DNA of 45,328 nt, from positions 1-45,328 of the forward strand of contig CAMSTM010000007.1 of assembly GCA_947063675.1 (NCBI GenBank), in the 5' to 3' direction. The notes below the pieces were generated by a model. The model was given only the letters and a program-made list of their open reading frames with translations. It did not search any database and had not been told where the DNA came from. The position numbers were made by a program, and so were the translations under genes. Within the stretch, counting starts at the first letter, position 1. Each line of letters begins with the position of its first letter. Below are positions 15,978 through 25,102 of the stretch, piece by piece. Origin of the DNA: an uncultured Lachnospiraceae bacterium. Its GTDB lineage: Bacteria; Bacillota; Clostridia; Lachnospirales; Lachnospiraceae.

Positions 15978-16886
15978 TTAAGCTGCCTCCCTTTTAAATA
16001 GTTTAATCAAACGACGCAAATCTTTGTTAAAATAAATTATCCATGCCGTCTTTAACGCTTTAAAAACAGTTATTTTCCCTTTGATAAGAAGTTCTCCCTC
16101 CACAATCTTCTGCTCGAAATCAGGGGTGAGGGCTATGTGGCTGCCAATCAAAGGATACAAAATTCCGTATGCCGCCATCACTTCTCCGGTGCTTGCAGGG
16201 TCTCCGGTTCCTATGAGAAGCGTTCCTTCAACCTTCCTCGGCCCGATACTTTTTAACAGGGAAAGCGCCTGTCTGGAGCATACGCCCCATGCCCTGCCAA
16301 AGGTATCGCTTTTAATAATTTCAATATAATACTGGATATTATTTACAACTTGTTTTATTTTATCATAAATTCCTGTAATTGTGTACCTGATATTTCGAAG
16401 CAGCTCAAAAAGTTTTCTGAAAAATTCTACAAATTTGTCAATGACGGATTTTTTCGCATCTTCCCTGTCAGCTTCGTCCGGCTTAGCGGCAGGGGCTGCT
16501 AAGGATGCCCCGGACTTTGCGGAATCTGCCTGCTTCAGTTTTTCCTCTCCGGCCTTTTTCTTTTCTGATTTTCCTTCCGTCTCCGAATCTGTGCCGGAAT
16601 CAGAATCGTCTACCGCGGATTTTTGGGTGGAAAAAACGGTAAAGCAAAACAGGCGCACTCTTACATACGCCGCCTTCGGGTAAGAAAACGCAGCGTTTAT
16701 TATGTGCAGAAGCCATGTGACTTTAACCTCCGCGGCTATGGGCTCCTCCTCCGGTTTCCGGCGAGCCGTAAGCTTATACCGGACGGGCACAAATAATACC
16801 AGAAGCAGAATTACCAGTATCAGTCCCATACAAAAAAGGAGCAGAATACCCAGAAATTTTAATATTGCCAGTAATGCCGAAATCAT
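15978..16886 (-). CDS. DUF2953 domain membrane protein (YtfI-like)
   Basis: 302 aa. An N-terminal membrane helix (about 2-30, LLAILKFLGILLLFCMGLIL) is followed by the DUF2953 start VRYKLTARRK. A charged Ser/Glu/Lys-rich linker occupies roughly 95-150, and the conserved C-terminal half carries WGVCSRQALSLLKSIGPRKVEGTLLIGTGDPASTGEVMAAYGI, split around the GTGDPA(S/L)TG motif. Its partner downstream is gerW. The ATG at 16886 overlaps the upstream TGA as ATGA and has AGGGG 6 nt away. A GTG at 16925 would overlap the upstream gene by 43 nt and is less likely. The function is unknown; a sporulation link is inferred from gerW. Confidence 0.85.
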   Translation of the reverse strand: MISALLAILKFLGILLLFCMGLILVILLLVLFVPVRYKLTARRKPEEEPIAAEVKVTWLLHIINAAFSYPKAAYVRVRLFCFTVFSTQKSAVDDSDSGTDSETEGKSEKKKAGEEKLKQADSAKSGASLAAPAAKPDEADREDAKKSVIDKFVEFFRKLFELLRNIRYTITGIYDKIKQVVNNIQYYIEIIKSDTFGRAWGVCSRQALSLLKSIGPRKVEGTLLIGTGDPASTGEVMAAYGILYPLIGSHIALTPDFEQKIVEGELLIKGKITVFKALKTAWIIYFNKDLRRLIKLFKREAA

Positions 16887-17194
16887 ACCTTTCCCCTCTG
16901 TTTTAAATACTCCTTTAAGCGACACTCTCCCGTTGCGTCAAGACATTCCTGCGTAATCTTTACAATAATATCCACAGCCTCGTCGTAGTCTGATGCGATT
17001 CCCACAATAACCGGAGGATGGTATCTGAAGTATTTCTGCTTCAAATACGCGCTGTGATATATTTCAAGCTGGTCGTCCCCCTGGGCAACGGCAATCACAT
17101 AAACCATAGTGCCGGCGTGGAATTTCAGCTTCCGCCTGATTTTTGCCGGATTAGTAACAGTATCGCCAATATAAAGATGTTTATAAAATTTCAT
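16883..17194 (-). CDS. Conserved small protein of unknown function, 103 aa
   Basis: It reads MKFYKHLYIGDTVTNPAKIR at the start and contains VYVIAVAQGDDQLEIYHSAYLKQKYF, VGIASDYDEAVDIIVKI and a basic tail. There is no signal peptide or membrane helix, and it looks like a compact mixed alpha/beta protein. A GGGAGAG site lies 7 nt before the ATG. Its stop overlaps the start of the DUF2953 gene by 4 nt (ATGA) and it lies 40 nt after the PBP gene, so it is co-translated with the cell-wall/sporulation unit. I do not recognise the family. Confidence 0.8.
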   Translation of the reverse strand: MKFYKHLYIGDTVTNPAKIRRKLKFHAGTMVYVIAVAQGDDQLEIYHSAYLKQKYFRYHPPVIVGIASDYDEAVDIIVKITQECLDATGECRLKEYLKQRGKV

Positions 17195-17234
17195 CTGTTT
17201 TCTCTCCCGTTATGAACAGACTGCAGATTTCTTT

Positions 17235-18692
17235 TCAGACTCCGAAATACGCGTCAAAGATTCTTTTGGCAATGGGAACCGCATAATCGCCGCCGGCTCC
17301 CGCCCCCTCAATGATAATGGTCACGCAGACTTCCGGGTTTTCCACCGGCGCAAAGCCTGTAAACCATGCGTGGCTGTCGCCCTTTACGGTTCCGTATTCC
17401 GCCGAGCCGGTTTTGCCGGCTGCCGTGTAGGACAGGCCCTTTAATCTTGACGCCGTCCCTTCTTCCACTACATCCGACATAAGTCCCCTGAGGGCCTGCG
17501 CCTCCGCGGGTTTTATCAACTGGCCGCAGGAAACGGGGCTGTAGGTTTTGATGCGGTTTTTACCGCTGCTTTCCACATAATCCACCACATAAGGCTCCAT
17601 AAGGACACCGTCGCCTGCGATGGCGCAGGTAATCATATTCAGCAGCAGGGGCGTAATCGAGGTGGTTCCCTGTCCGATGGAAACCTGCATCATATCCGCA
17701 TCCGCCATATTTTCCGCAACGTCCACGCTGCTGATATTATGGCTTAAGGCAGTTGGAAGCTCCATGCCGAATAAAAGGTCCTCCAGGGTATCATGAAAAG
17801 CATTCTTATCCAGCGAAAATCCGATATTGGCAAATGAGGTATTACAGGATTTTGCAAAGGAACGTTTGAAATCCACACCTCCGTGAACCGACCCGTGATA
17901 GCACTGAATCCTGTCCTGCCCTCTTGTGAGGGCGCCGGTGCAGTTGTAGCTGTAATTCTGCCAGGAATCCGGATTTTCTCTGATATATTCAAGCGCCGTA
18001 ATAATTTTAAAGGTGGAGCCGGGAGGATAAAGCCCCTGGGTCACCCGGTTGAGCAAAATACTGCTGTCCTTATCGGCTACCAAATCATCCCAGATTTCGG
18101 AAATTTCCTCAGGGTTAAAATCAGGCTTCGACACCATGGCCAGTACCTTGCCGGTGCCGGGCTCCGTCACAATGATTGCCCCCTGGTAAATGCCGAGGGC
18201 ATTGGAGGCAACTTCCTGCAAATTGACATCCAGCGTGGTATACACATCGTCTCCGGGATACTTTTCCGCGCTCAAATCCAGTCTTGCCTTTTCCGAAAGG
18301 GGGGCGTTGGAATTAATCAGATAGTAATTGGCCTGGGCCTCCACGCCCATTCTTCCGTTGGTGGCGTATCCCACCACATGGGAAAAAAGATTCTTGTAAG
18401 GGTATTCCCTCTTTTCCTTCCCATCTTCGTCCGCCACCGTCTGAGCCAAAACGCTGCCGTCGGCGGAAAGGATTTTCCCCCGCCTGTTCTGGGCAATCAG
18501 CATCTGCTGTCTTCCGTTATAGCTGTTATTGATTAATTCCTGCCTGTGGGTTGCCGAATAATGGATAATATAACCGGAAAGTCCCAGAAATAACAGCGTA
18601 AACAGCCAGGTGACTATCATAATTTCCCTGTTTTTCTTCCTTTTTACAGGCGCGTCCTTGGCGGATTTGCGCCCTTTGTCAGTACTCTTCAT
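17235..18692 (-). CDS. Class B penicillin-binding protein (transpeptidase)
   Basis: 485 aa. It crosslinks peptidoglycan outside the membrane. A short basic cytoplasmic start is followed by one membrane helix (about 25-45), then NRRGKILSADGSVLAQT, the usual class B dimerisation segment. The transpeptidase motifs are STFK (Ser226, the acyl-enzyme Ser), SCN (Ser282) and KTG in AGKTGSAEYG. The 485-aa size without extra PASTA domains resembles PbpA-type partners of RodA/FtsW proteins; a sporulation role like SpoVD is possible. The start at 18692 overlaps the FtsW-like gene by 14 nt. A longer frame from 18746 has no ribosome site. It is coupled to the glycosyltransferase just upstream. Confidence 0.9.
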   Translation of the reverse strand: MKSTDKGRKSAKDAPVKRKKNREIMIVTWLFTLLFLGLSGYIIHYSATHRQELINNSYNGRQQMLIAQNRRGKILSADGSVLAQTVADEDGKEKREYPYKNLFSHVVGYATNGRMGVEAQANYYLINSNAPLSEKARLDLSAEKYPGDDVYTTLDVNLQEVASNALGIYQGAIIVTEPGTGKVLAMVSKPDFNPEEISEIWDDLVADKDSSILLNRVTQGLYPPGSTFKIITALEYIRENPDSWQNYSYNCTGALTRGQDRIQCYHGSVHGGVDFKRSFAKSCNTSFANIGFSLDKNAFHDTLEDLLFGMELPTALSHNISSVDVAENMADADMMQVSIGQGTTSITPLLLNMITCAIAGDGVLMEPYVVDYVESSGKNRIKTYSPVSCGQLIKPAEAQALRGLMSDVVEEGTASRLKGLSYTAAGKTGSAEYGTVKGDSHAWFTGFAPVENPEVCVTIIIEGAGAGGDYAVPIAKRIFDAYFGV

Positions 18693-20187
18693 CTTCAATC
18701 TCGTCTCCTTCGGGAAAGGCGGTATCGTCCATTGCGTTTTCTTCATAATCCGCCGGAATTTCGTATTCCCTTATCCGCCTGCCGCCGCTCTCCGGCTTTC
18801 TTTTGCGCGCCGCATTTTTACGGGCGGCTCTCTTACTTTCGGCTTTTGCGCGCGTAAGCCTTGCCTGTGCAAGCTTCGCGCTTTCCTCCTCTTCCCGGCG
18901 GATAATGTACAGTCCTTCCAGTATGGCAAACATAATAAGAGTCGTAAGCACAGAGCTTCCGCCGTAACTGATTAAAGGCAGGGTCACACCCGTAAGAGGT
19001 ATAAATTTCGTCCCTCCGCCAATGGTGAGGAATACCTGAAAAATATAAGTAACGCCAAGCCCGAATGCCGTGAGCTGATAAAATTTATCCCGCAGCTTCG
19101 CTGCAACGTTCATGAACATAATAAAACAACTGACACAGATTAAAATAAGGCATACTGCAAAAATATTCCCCAGCTCCTCGGCAATGGCGGAAAAAATAAA
19201 GTCTGTCTCCACAAAAGGAATCGACTGCGGACTTCCCTTAAAAAGCCCCAGTCCGAACCAGCTTCCGCTGGAGATTGCAAACAGCGACTGGGTAATCTGA
19301 TACCCCTCCGCATCAATCACGCTCCACGGGTCTTTCCACGCCTGCACTCTCACCTGAACATGGGTAAAAACCTGCCATGCAATATAAGAGGCGCCACAGC
19401 CTCCCGCAATTCCCGAAAGGAGATACAAATAGTTTCCGGTAGCCACAAACACCGTCAGCACATAAACAAAAAAGAAAATCAGCGCGCTGCCCAAATCCTT
19501 TGAAATCACCAGCGTAATTACATGGGCCGCCGCCACCACTGCGGTGGTAAACACCTCGAAAAATCCTGAAGCCTCGTATAAGGCGCTGGCAATGAAAAAA
19601 ACAAACAGGATTTTGACAAATTCGGAAGGCTGGAACTTAAGCCCGGCTATGGAGTAGGAAAGCTTGCTTCCATAAGTGGTCTGTCCCAAAATCATTACGA
19701 CGGAAAGCGCTGCGACTCCCACCAGGGCATAAATCCATTTGAGATTCTTTAAAAACTTAAATTTATGGACAAAAAACGGAATCAAAAGGGCAACTGCCAA
19801 CGATACGGTTACAATAATAAGCTGCCTTGCAGCCTTTCCGATATCGAGCCTTGCCAGAATGACAAAACCAATGCCAAGCAGCATACACATATTGTTGACC
19901 ACAAGCCTGTTTGATTTTGGATAAATCATCCGGTACAAAACATTTACCGCATAGAGAATAATCTGCGCAAAGGCATAAAAAAACAGGTAGGAAATGTCTT
20001 TTTTTTCAAAACAAATCACGACAAAACAGGAAAAATGCAGTACAAACATCCAAAAGCTCTGTCTGAAATAAATTCCCTGCCTCTCCTCCTCATCTTCATA
20101 TCGAAATACGGCAAAACACTCAAAAGTATATAAAGCTATCAGCAATGCAATTACATATTTGGAAAATTCGCTGATATAAATTTCCAT
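18679..20187 (-). CDS. FtsW/RodA/SpoVE-family peptidoglycan glycosyltransferase
   Basis: 502 aa with about ten to twelve membrane helices. SEDS proteins polymerise lipid II into glycan strands. Family landmarks are AGLKFQPSEFVKILFVFFIA, DLGSALIFFFVYV, then the ETDFIFSAIAEELG motif and ITLPLISYGGSSVLTTL, seen here as VTLPLISYGGSS. The N-terminal ~100 residues add extra helices compared with E. coli FtsW, and the C-terminal ~80 residues are a charged cytoplasmic tail rich in Arg/Lys, then Glu/Asp. It overlaps the class B PBP gene, forming the classic SEDS-PBP pair. The start directly follows the U32 stop. Confidence 0.92.
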   Translation of the reverse strand: MEIYISEFSKYVIALLIALYTFECFAVFRYEDEEERQGIYFRQSFWMFVLHFSCFVVICFEKKDISYLFFYAFAQIILYAVNVLYRMIYPKSNRLVVNNMCMLLGIGFVILARLDIGKAARQLIIVTVSLAVALLIPFFVHKFKFLKNLKWIYALVGVAALSVVMILGQTTYGSKLSYSIAGLKFQPSEFVKILFVFFIASALYEASGFFEVFTTAVVAAAHVITLVISKDLGSALIFFFVYVLTVFVATGNYLYLLSGIAGGCGASYIAWQVFTHVQVRVQAWKDPWSVIDAEGYQITQSLFAISSGSWFGLGLFKGSPQSIPFVETDFIFSAIAEELGNIFAVCLILICVSCFIMFMNVAAKLRDKFYQLTAFGLGVTYIFQVFLTIGGGTKFIPLTGVTLPLISYGGSSVLTTLIMFAILEGLYIIRREEEESAKLAQARLTRAKAESKRAARKNAARKRKPESGGRRIREYEIPADYEENAMDDTAFPEGDEIEDEEY

Positions 20188-22527
20188 CTATTCAACTCCT
20201 CTTTTATAATGTCCCGTGGTATATTCCCTGTAAACAGGCTCCCTGTACTGCGCGGGCAGTTCCTGAAAATATTTAATGATTTTGTAAGTCTCCTCTTTGC
20301 TTTCCACAGTAAAGTCCAGCCGGTAATTTCCCCGAAAGAATGCATCCCCGGAGGCGTTTGGCCCGGCAGCCCGCTTCCCCGCGGAAGACTTTGCGGAAAA
20401 CATTCCGTGGAGGGACAGCGGCACGCTGTTATAAATTACATTATAACAGCTCCGGCAGTCTGTATAAACAGGAAATTGTTTTTCATACCTGTCTGTTAAT
20501 GTCAGTATTTCCGGCTTTTTGTCACATTTGCCCGATGTCTTTTTAAGGCACCCTGCCGTAACCATCATCGGCAGTAAGCCATAGATGACTGCGGAAGCTT
20601 TCATTGTCTGCTCCGGCACGGCGCGAAGAAGCTCCTTCCATTCCTGCCGCGTTCCCTCTATGGGAAGATAAAACTCCCCGGCTCTGTCCTTCCAGAAAAG
20701 CAGCGCTTCCCTGTTCCACACATAAAGCCCCGCATCTATTACCAGCTTCCCGGCGGGAATCCGCCCGGATAAAAAACCGCAGCTTTCCAGATTCCTTACA
20801 AGGATGCCGTCAATCCGGCCCTCAGCAAAGGAATCCGCCAGTATTTCCAGATAACGGAGATTATCGTCCCTCACGATGTAAGAAGTGGAAGCGTAAATTT
20901 CCGGCCGGGGGTGAGCCTTAGTCAGTTTTTGCGTCGGCGATTGCGTCAGCTCAGAAATCTTTGCCCAAAATGCCGGTTCTGCAGGCAGGCCATAATCCAG
21001 ATAAATACGGGATACGGAAGCTTCCAGAGCTGCCTCCATCTGGTCTGCGGTCTGCACAGATACATGCAGCTGCGGTAAATGCAGCCGGGATGCAGGAATC
21101 CGGTCAGTATGAGCCCCGGATTTTCCGGGAAGGTTATCGCCGCAGGTTCTTTTCTTAAAACCGTTTTCCCTGATAACAGCCGTTTCCAAAGCCTCCACAC
21201 ATCTGCGCCGCAGCCCGTTCAGGGATTTGACGGGAAGAAATACCGGCCCGTCTGCTCTTATGTCTACTGTTTCTATCCGTACAAAGCTGTTGCCGCTTTT
21301 TTGAATCTGTTCTCTGATTTTATCGTTTGTCAGAGGCTGTTTCACAGCCTGCTGAACCACATCGCCCTTTATGGTGACGGTGATTGCTTTCCGCAGAGTT
21401 TCAGGCGCGCTTTCCGCCGCCGCTTCTCCCTCCGCTGTGAATGCCTGGAGTGCGGGAGCGGCCTTTTCCTTCTCCGGTAAAAATGCAGTCAGATTAAGGA
21501 CGGCTTCTTCGCCCGCTGTCAGGAATATTTCTGCCTTTGCCGGGATTGTCATTTTGCCGTTAAGATATTTGTTTTCGATATCGGAAAGCAGCTTTTCGTC
21601 CGTCGCGCAGTAGGCCGGTGAAGAAAGGCTTATCATTTCCTTTCCATTTCTGCGCATATAATATCCGTTGCTGGTTTCGCTCCTGATATAAAGAGCATTT
21701 AAAACCTCCAAATCCTTTTTATCAACCCGGTAGTTTTCTCTGTCCTTTACATATAAATCAATATATTTCCTGTAGACGGCAGTAACTCCTGCCGCATAGG
21801 CCGGCTTTTTCATCCGTCCTTCTATTTTAAAAGAATCAATCCCGGCGTCTATCAGCTCGGGAAGAATATCTATGGTACGCATATCGCGCATACTTAAGGG
21901 ATAGCATTCCTCTCCGCCCCCTGTCTTATAAGGCAGACGGCAGGGCTGTGCGCACCTTCCCCGGTTGCCGCTCCGTCCTCCGAGAATACTGCTGAAAAGG
22001 CATTGTCCCGAATAGCAGTAACACATGGCGCCGTGGATGAACGCCTCAATTTCCAGACCCGTTTCCTGTTTGATTTTCCTGATTTCCTCCAGGGAAAGCT
22101 CTCTGGCAGGCACTATCCTTGAAACGCCTTCGTCCTTCATGAGCTGCGCGCCATAGCGCCCTGTAAGCGTCATCTGGGTGCTTGCATGGATGGGAAGCGC
22201 CGGAAAGCGATTCCTGATATAGCGCAGAACGCCCAAATCCTGTACGATAACGCCGTCCAGCCCCGCCTCATAGAAGGGAAGCAGAAAATCATAAAGCCCG
22301 TCCAGCTCTTTTTCCTTTACGAGTGTGTTGACCGTAAGATAAATCTTTCTGCCGAAAAGATGCGCCATACGGAGTCCCGAAAGTATTTCATCCTGTGTGA
22401 AGTTATCTGCGTATGCTCTGGCCCCGTAAAGCTCTCCGCCAAGGTAAACGGCGTCTGCGCCGGCGTTTATGGCGCCCTGCAGAGCTTCATAATTTCCGGC
22501 CGGGGATAGTAATTCCGGTTTTTTCAT
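20188..22527 (-). CDS. U32-family protein with DUF3656 (RlhA-like)
   Basis: 779 aa. It begins PELLSPAGNYEALQGAINAGADAVYLGG, split around the TIM-barrel start of the peptidase U32 family. The family signature EAFIHGAMCYCYSGQC is followed by GRSGNRGRCAQPCRLPY, whose cysteines fit an iron-sulfur site. A DUF3656-like insert covers about 370-500, and a second barrel-like half contains GLLPMMVTAGC and cysteines near CRSCYNVIYN. Long members such as E. coli RlhA hydroxylate a cytidine in 23S rRNA; most U32 proteins are RNA or prenyl-quinone modifiers and not peptidases. Exact activity is inferred. It lies between zapA and the FtsW-like gene, with a terminator-like hairpin just upstream. Confidence 0.88.
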   Translation of the reverse strand: MKKPELLSPAGNYEALQGAINAGADAVYLGGELYGARAYADNFTQDEILSGLRMAHLFGRKIYLTVNTLVKEKELDGLYDFLLPFYEAGLDGVIVQDLGVLRYIRNRFPALPIHASTQMTLTGRYGAQLMKDEGVSRIVPARELSLEEIRKIKQETGLEIEAFIHGAMCYCYSGQCLFSSILGGRSGNRGRCAQPCRLPYKTGGGEECYPLSMRDMRTIDILPELIDAGIDSFKIEGRMKKPAYAAGVTAVYRKYIDLYVKDRENYRVDKKDLEVLNALYIRSETSNGYYMRRNGKEMISLSSPAYCATDEKLLSDIENKYLNGKMTIPAKAEIFLTAGEEAVLNLTAFLPEKEKAAPALQAFTAEGEAAAESAPETLRKAITVTIKGDVVQQAVKQPLTNDKIREQIQKSGNSFVRIETVDIRADGPVFLPVKSLNGLRRRCVEALETAVIRENGFKKRTCGDNLPGKSGAHTDRIPASRLHLPQLHVSVQTADQMEAALEASVSRIYLDYGLPAEPAFWAKISELTQSPTQKLTKAHPRPEIYASTSYIVRDDNLRYLEILADSFAEGRIDGILVRNLESCGFLSGRIPAGKLVIDAGLYVWNREALLFWKDRAGEFYLPIEGTRQEWKELLRAVPEQTMKASAVIYGLLPMMVTAGCLKKTSGKCDKKPEILTLTDRYEKQFPVYTDCRSCYNVIYNSVPLSLHGMFSAKSSAGKRAAGPNASGDAFFRGNYRLDFTVESKEETYKIIKYFQELPAQYREPVYREYTTGHYKRGVE

Positions 22528-22556
22528 GAGGATTCCTTTTTCCTTAAATAAATATC

Positions 22557-22608
22557 AAAAAAACTGCCACACCTTCGATTCCCACATATCAATCGTCAAT
22601 GCAGCAGT
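22557..22608 (-). terminator. Terminator-like hairpin between zapA and the U32 gene
   Basis: On minus, ACTGC...GCAGT (22608-22604 with 22567-22563) encloses an inner CGATT/AATCG pairing, with most intervening bases able to pair including G-U. A T run follows at 22562-22557. It lies 30 nt before the U32 ATG, so it may act as a terminator or an attenuator for the genes downstream. A T run on the plus side (22610-22614) makes it nearly symmetric. Confidence 0.6.
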
Positions 22609-22610
22609 AT

Positions 22611-22667
22611 TTTTATTACAATAAGCTGACCCGCGAAGCGCGGCAGCGTTTGTTACGATAAGCTGAC
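22611..22667. repeat. 20-bp direct repeat around a small G/C hairpin
   Basis: Two 20-bp copies ending ATAAGCTGAC lie at 22611-22630 and 22648-22667 and match at 17 of 20 positions. The 17 nt between them contain CCGCG-AAG-CGCGG, a tight hairpin. The unit starts 6 nt past the zapA stop and runs directly into the terminator-like stem. Confidence 0.7.
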
Positions 22668-22672
22668 AGTAA

Positions 22673-23071
22673 TCAGTTTTTCAATTCAGTTTCAAGCCTT
22701 ATAATCTTCTTTGCGCTTTCGTTCAGCTCGCCTTGAAGGGATTTGACGTTTTTCTCGGTGTTTTCCAGCTTAATCTGGGTGGCAATCAGTTCGTGCTTTA
22801 AGTTATACAGCTCCTTTTCCTTGCCCTGAATCTCCTCCTCAAGCAGGCTGATTTGTCTTTTGGCCTTAAAGTAGTCGTCGGCAATGTTAAGCTGAAGAAG
22901 AACGTTCTGCATGTCCAGAGGCTGTCTTTTGTAGGATTCCACCTTTGCGTATTCCGACATTTTATTGTTAATGTAGGACGCGACTTTCTGCAGATACTCC
23001 TCGCTTTCGTATCCGCTTAAGGTAAATACCTTACCTCCGATAATTACTTCCGTATCTGTTTTTGCCGACAT
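22673..23071 (-). CDS. zapA: Cell division protein ZapA
   Basis: 132 aa. ZapA crosslinks FtsZ filaments in the division ring. The N-terminal domain reads TEVIIGGKVFTLSGYESEEYLQKVASYIN, split by the family's typical GxxYxL-like turn, and the rest (about 60-132) is a long coiled coil (SLLEEEIQGKEKELYNLKHE). It starts at the ATG at 23071, with a GAGGGG site just upstream; the open frame begins 11 codons earlier without a site. It lies 70 nt from ruvB and upstream of the U32 and SEDS-PBP genes, fitting a division/wall cluster. Confidence 0.9.
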   Translation of the reverse strand: MSAKTDTEVIIGGKVFTLSGYESEEYLQKVASYINNKMSEYAKVESYKRQPLDMQNVLLQLNIADDYFKAKRQISLLEEEIQGKEKELYNLKHELIATQIKLENTEKNVKSLQGELNESAKKIIRLETELKN

Positions 23072-23141
23072 GCGCCCACCCCTCTTGTATACCAAACGTA
23101 TCACTTTGTCTTCTGCTTATACAGCATTTATTATAAACAGA

Positions 23142-24140
23142 TTAGCCGGGAATTTCAAGCCCTAAATGGCGATATGCAAAATCTGTCACTATCCTGCCCC
23201 GGGGCGTCCTGTTGATAAAACCGTTTTTCAAAAGGTAGGGTTCATATACATCCTCAATGGTTCCCGAATCCTCCCCGATTGCCGCCGCAAGAGTATCGAG
23301 CCCCACAGGGCCGCCGCCGAATTTTTCAATCATGGTGATAAGAATATTCCTGTCAATATGGTCAAGGCCCATCCTGTCCACGTCCATCAGGTTAAGCGCT
23401 GTCATTGCCACCTCTTCCGTGATTATGCCGTCATGCTTTACCTGAGCGTAATCCCGCACCCTCTTTAAAATCCTGTTGGCAAGCCTTGGCGTTCCCCGGC
23501 TTCTTCTGGCCATTTCCATTGCCCCCGCCGGTTCCACCTCTGCGTTTAAGACTCTGGAGGAATGCATGATAATCGTCTGCAATTCTTCTATGGAATAAAA
23601 CTCAAGCCTGTCGATGATGCCGAATCTGTCCCGCAAAGGGGCGGTTAAAAGGCCTGCCCTCGTGGTTGCCCCCACCAGTGTAAAATGAGGCAAATCAAGA
23701 CGGATGGAGCGGGCTGTGGGCCCCTTTCCAATCATGATATCTATGGCGAAATCCTCCATAGCCGGGTAGAGCACCTCCTCCACCTGCCGGTTGAGCCTGT
23801 GGATTTCGTCTACAAACAGAACGTCCCCCTCCTGGAGATTGTTTAAAATCGCTGCCATTTCTCCCGGCTTTTCAATTGCCGGGCCGCTGGTAACCTTCAT
23901 ATTCACGCCCATTTCATTTGCAATAATTCCGGCAAGGGTCGTCTTGCCAAGGCCGGGCGGGCCGTAAAACAGCACGTGGTCAAGGGAATCCTCCCGCTGC
24001 TTTGCAGCCTTGATGTAAATATTGAGCTTTTCCTTGATTTTTGCCTGACCGATGTAGTCAGTTAATTTTTGCGGGCGCAGGGAGCCTTCAATTTTAATAT
24101 CCTCTTCCTGCACGTTGGTTTCTATCATTCTTTTAGCCAT
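23142..24140 (-). CDS. ruvB: Holliday junction branch migration helicase RuvB
   Basis: 332 aa, full length. The AAA+ motor of RuvABC-type (here RecU-partnered) junction processing. The start [13 protein letters not shown] is typical. Walker A is GPPGLGKT (60-67), Walker B is FVDEIHRL, sensor 1 is [18 protein letters not shown] with the arginine finger region, and the winged-helix end reads [17 protein letters not shown]. In most bacteria ruvA directly precedes ruvB; here ruvA is 6.4 kb upstream, with a sugar transporter module between. A separate promoter candidate lies just before this gene. Confidence 0.98.
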   Translation of the reverse strand: MAKRMIETNVQEEDIKIEGSLRPQKLTDYIGQAKIKEKLNIYIKAAKQREDSLDHVLFYGPPGLGKTTLAGIIANEMGVNMKVTSGPAIEKPGEMAAILNNLQEGDVLFVDEIHRLNRQVEEVLYPAMEDFAIDIMIGKGPTARSIRLDLPHFTLVGATTRAGLLTAPLRDRFGIIDRLEFYSIEELQTIIMHSSRVLNAEVEPAGAMEMARRSRGTPRLANRILKRVRDYAQVKHDGIITEEVAMTALNLMDVDRMGLDHIDRNILITMIEKFGGGPVGLDTLAAAIGEDSGTIEDVYEPYLLKNGFINRTPRGRIVTDFAYRHLGLEIPG

Positions 24141-24189
24141 GGTTTCCTCTTATCCGGATTGATGTTTATCGTAAAGATTCCCTGTGGCT

Positions 24190-24218
24190 ATTATAGTGTT
24201 TCCCCGTGCTTTAAGCAA
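24190..24218 (-). promoter_or_regulatory. Promoter candidate of ruvB
   Basis: On minus, TTGCTT (24218-24213), a 17-bp spacer and a perfect TATAAT (24195-24190) lie about 50 nt before the ruvB ATG and downstream of the permease stop. It would let ruvB be transcribed independently of the transporter genes. Confidence 0.6.
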
Positions 24219-24236
24219 CATTTTTCTTTTGCCTGC

Positions 24237-25091
24237 CTATCCTTTTACCGCCCCTCCAGTCAGTCCTTCCACTATCTGGGAAGAAAACACAAAATATAAA
24301 ACAATAATCGGTATCAGGGTAATAATAACCGCCGCCATGGACTCGCCCATATACTTCATAAACTGCCCCATGTATTGATAAACGGACAGGGTCAGGGTTC
24401 TGGTACTTTTGTTTCCAAGCAGAACCATCGGCATATAAAAATCATTCCACTCCTGAATTGCCGTAATCAGAGCCATGGTTACGATAACAGGCTTGCTGAC
24501 AGGCATGATGATACGGAAAAAAATACGGAAATCCCCGGCTCCGTCAAGTCTTGCCGATTCCTCTAACTCCACAGAAATCGTTTTGAAAAATTTCTGGAAA
24601 ATAAAGCACGCCATGGAGATACCGGCCATATACACAAGAATCATGCCCAAAAGCCTGTTAATCAGGCCAATCTTTTTTAAGATGAGAAACAGCGGCAGAA
24701 TACTTACCTGAACCGGCACCATCATTCCAATCAGAAAATAAGCTGTGAGGAAGGATTTTCCTTTGAACTGATATCTGGAAATCCCATAGGCGGTCAGAGC
24801 CGCGAGAAGTATGGCTCCCGCCGTGCCGCAAAAGGTAAGAATGAAGCTGTTTTTAAAGTACTGTAAAAAGTTATCTTCCAGAAGGATTGTTCTGTAGCTG
24901 TCAAAGGAAATCGCTTTCGGAATACCTACAAAATTGCTCACCAAATCCCCTTTTGTCTTAAGAGAATCCATTATCGTCATTCCAATTACAAAAACAGTGA
25001 TAAAAGTATAAATAATCAAAATAAGCGCCCAAATCGCCCTGGCAGTCTTTGACGCCGGCGACAGGATTTCCCCGTTTTGTCTTTTTTTCAT
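24237..25091 (-). CDS. Carbohydrate ABC transporter permease (MalG-type, CUT1)
   Basis: 284 aa with six membrane helices. One of two channel subunits of a sugar importer. The cytoplasmic EAA loop that docks the ATPase reads EESARLDGAGDFRIFFRII, followed by PVSKPVI; the C-terminal NDFYMPMVLLGNKSTRTL is typical of MalG-like permeases. It lies 11 nt after the other permease gene and is the last gene of the transporter cluster. No ATPase gene follows; ruvB does. Confidence 0.93.
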   Translation of the reverse strand: MKKRQNGEILSPASKTARAIWALILIIYTFITVFVIGMTIMDSLKTKGDLVSNFVGIPKAISFDSYRTILLEDNFLQYFKNSFILTFCGTAGAILLAALTAYGISRYQFKGKSFLTAYFLIGMMVPVQVSILPLFLILKKIGLINRLLGMILVYMAGISMACFIFQKFFKTISVELEESARLDGAGDFRIFFRIIMPVSKPVIVTMALITAIQEWNDFYMPMVLLGNKSTRTLTLSVYQYMGQFMKYMGESMAAVIITLIPIIVLYFVFSSQIVEGLTGGAVKG

Positions 25092-25102
25092 AAATATGCT
25101 CC

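Noticed and set aside
17883-18536. 217-codon plus-strand frame
   Set aside because: Antisense to the transpeptidase gene.
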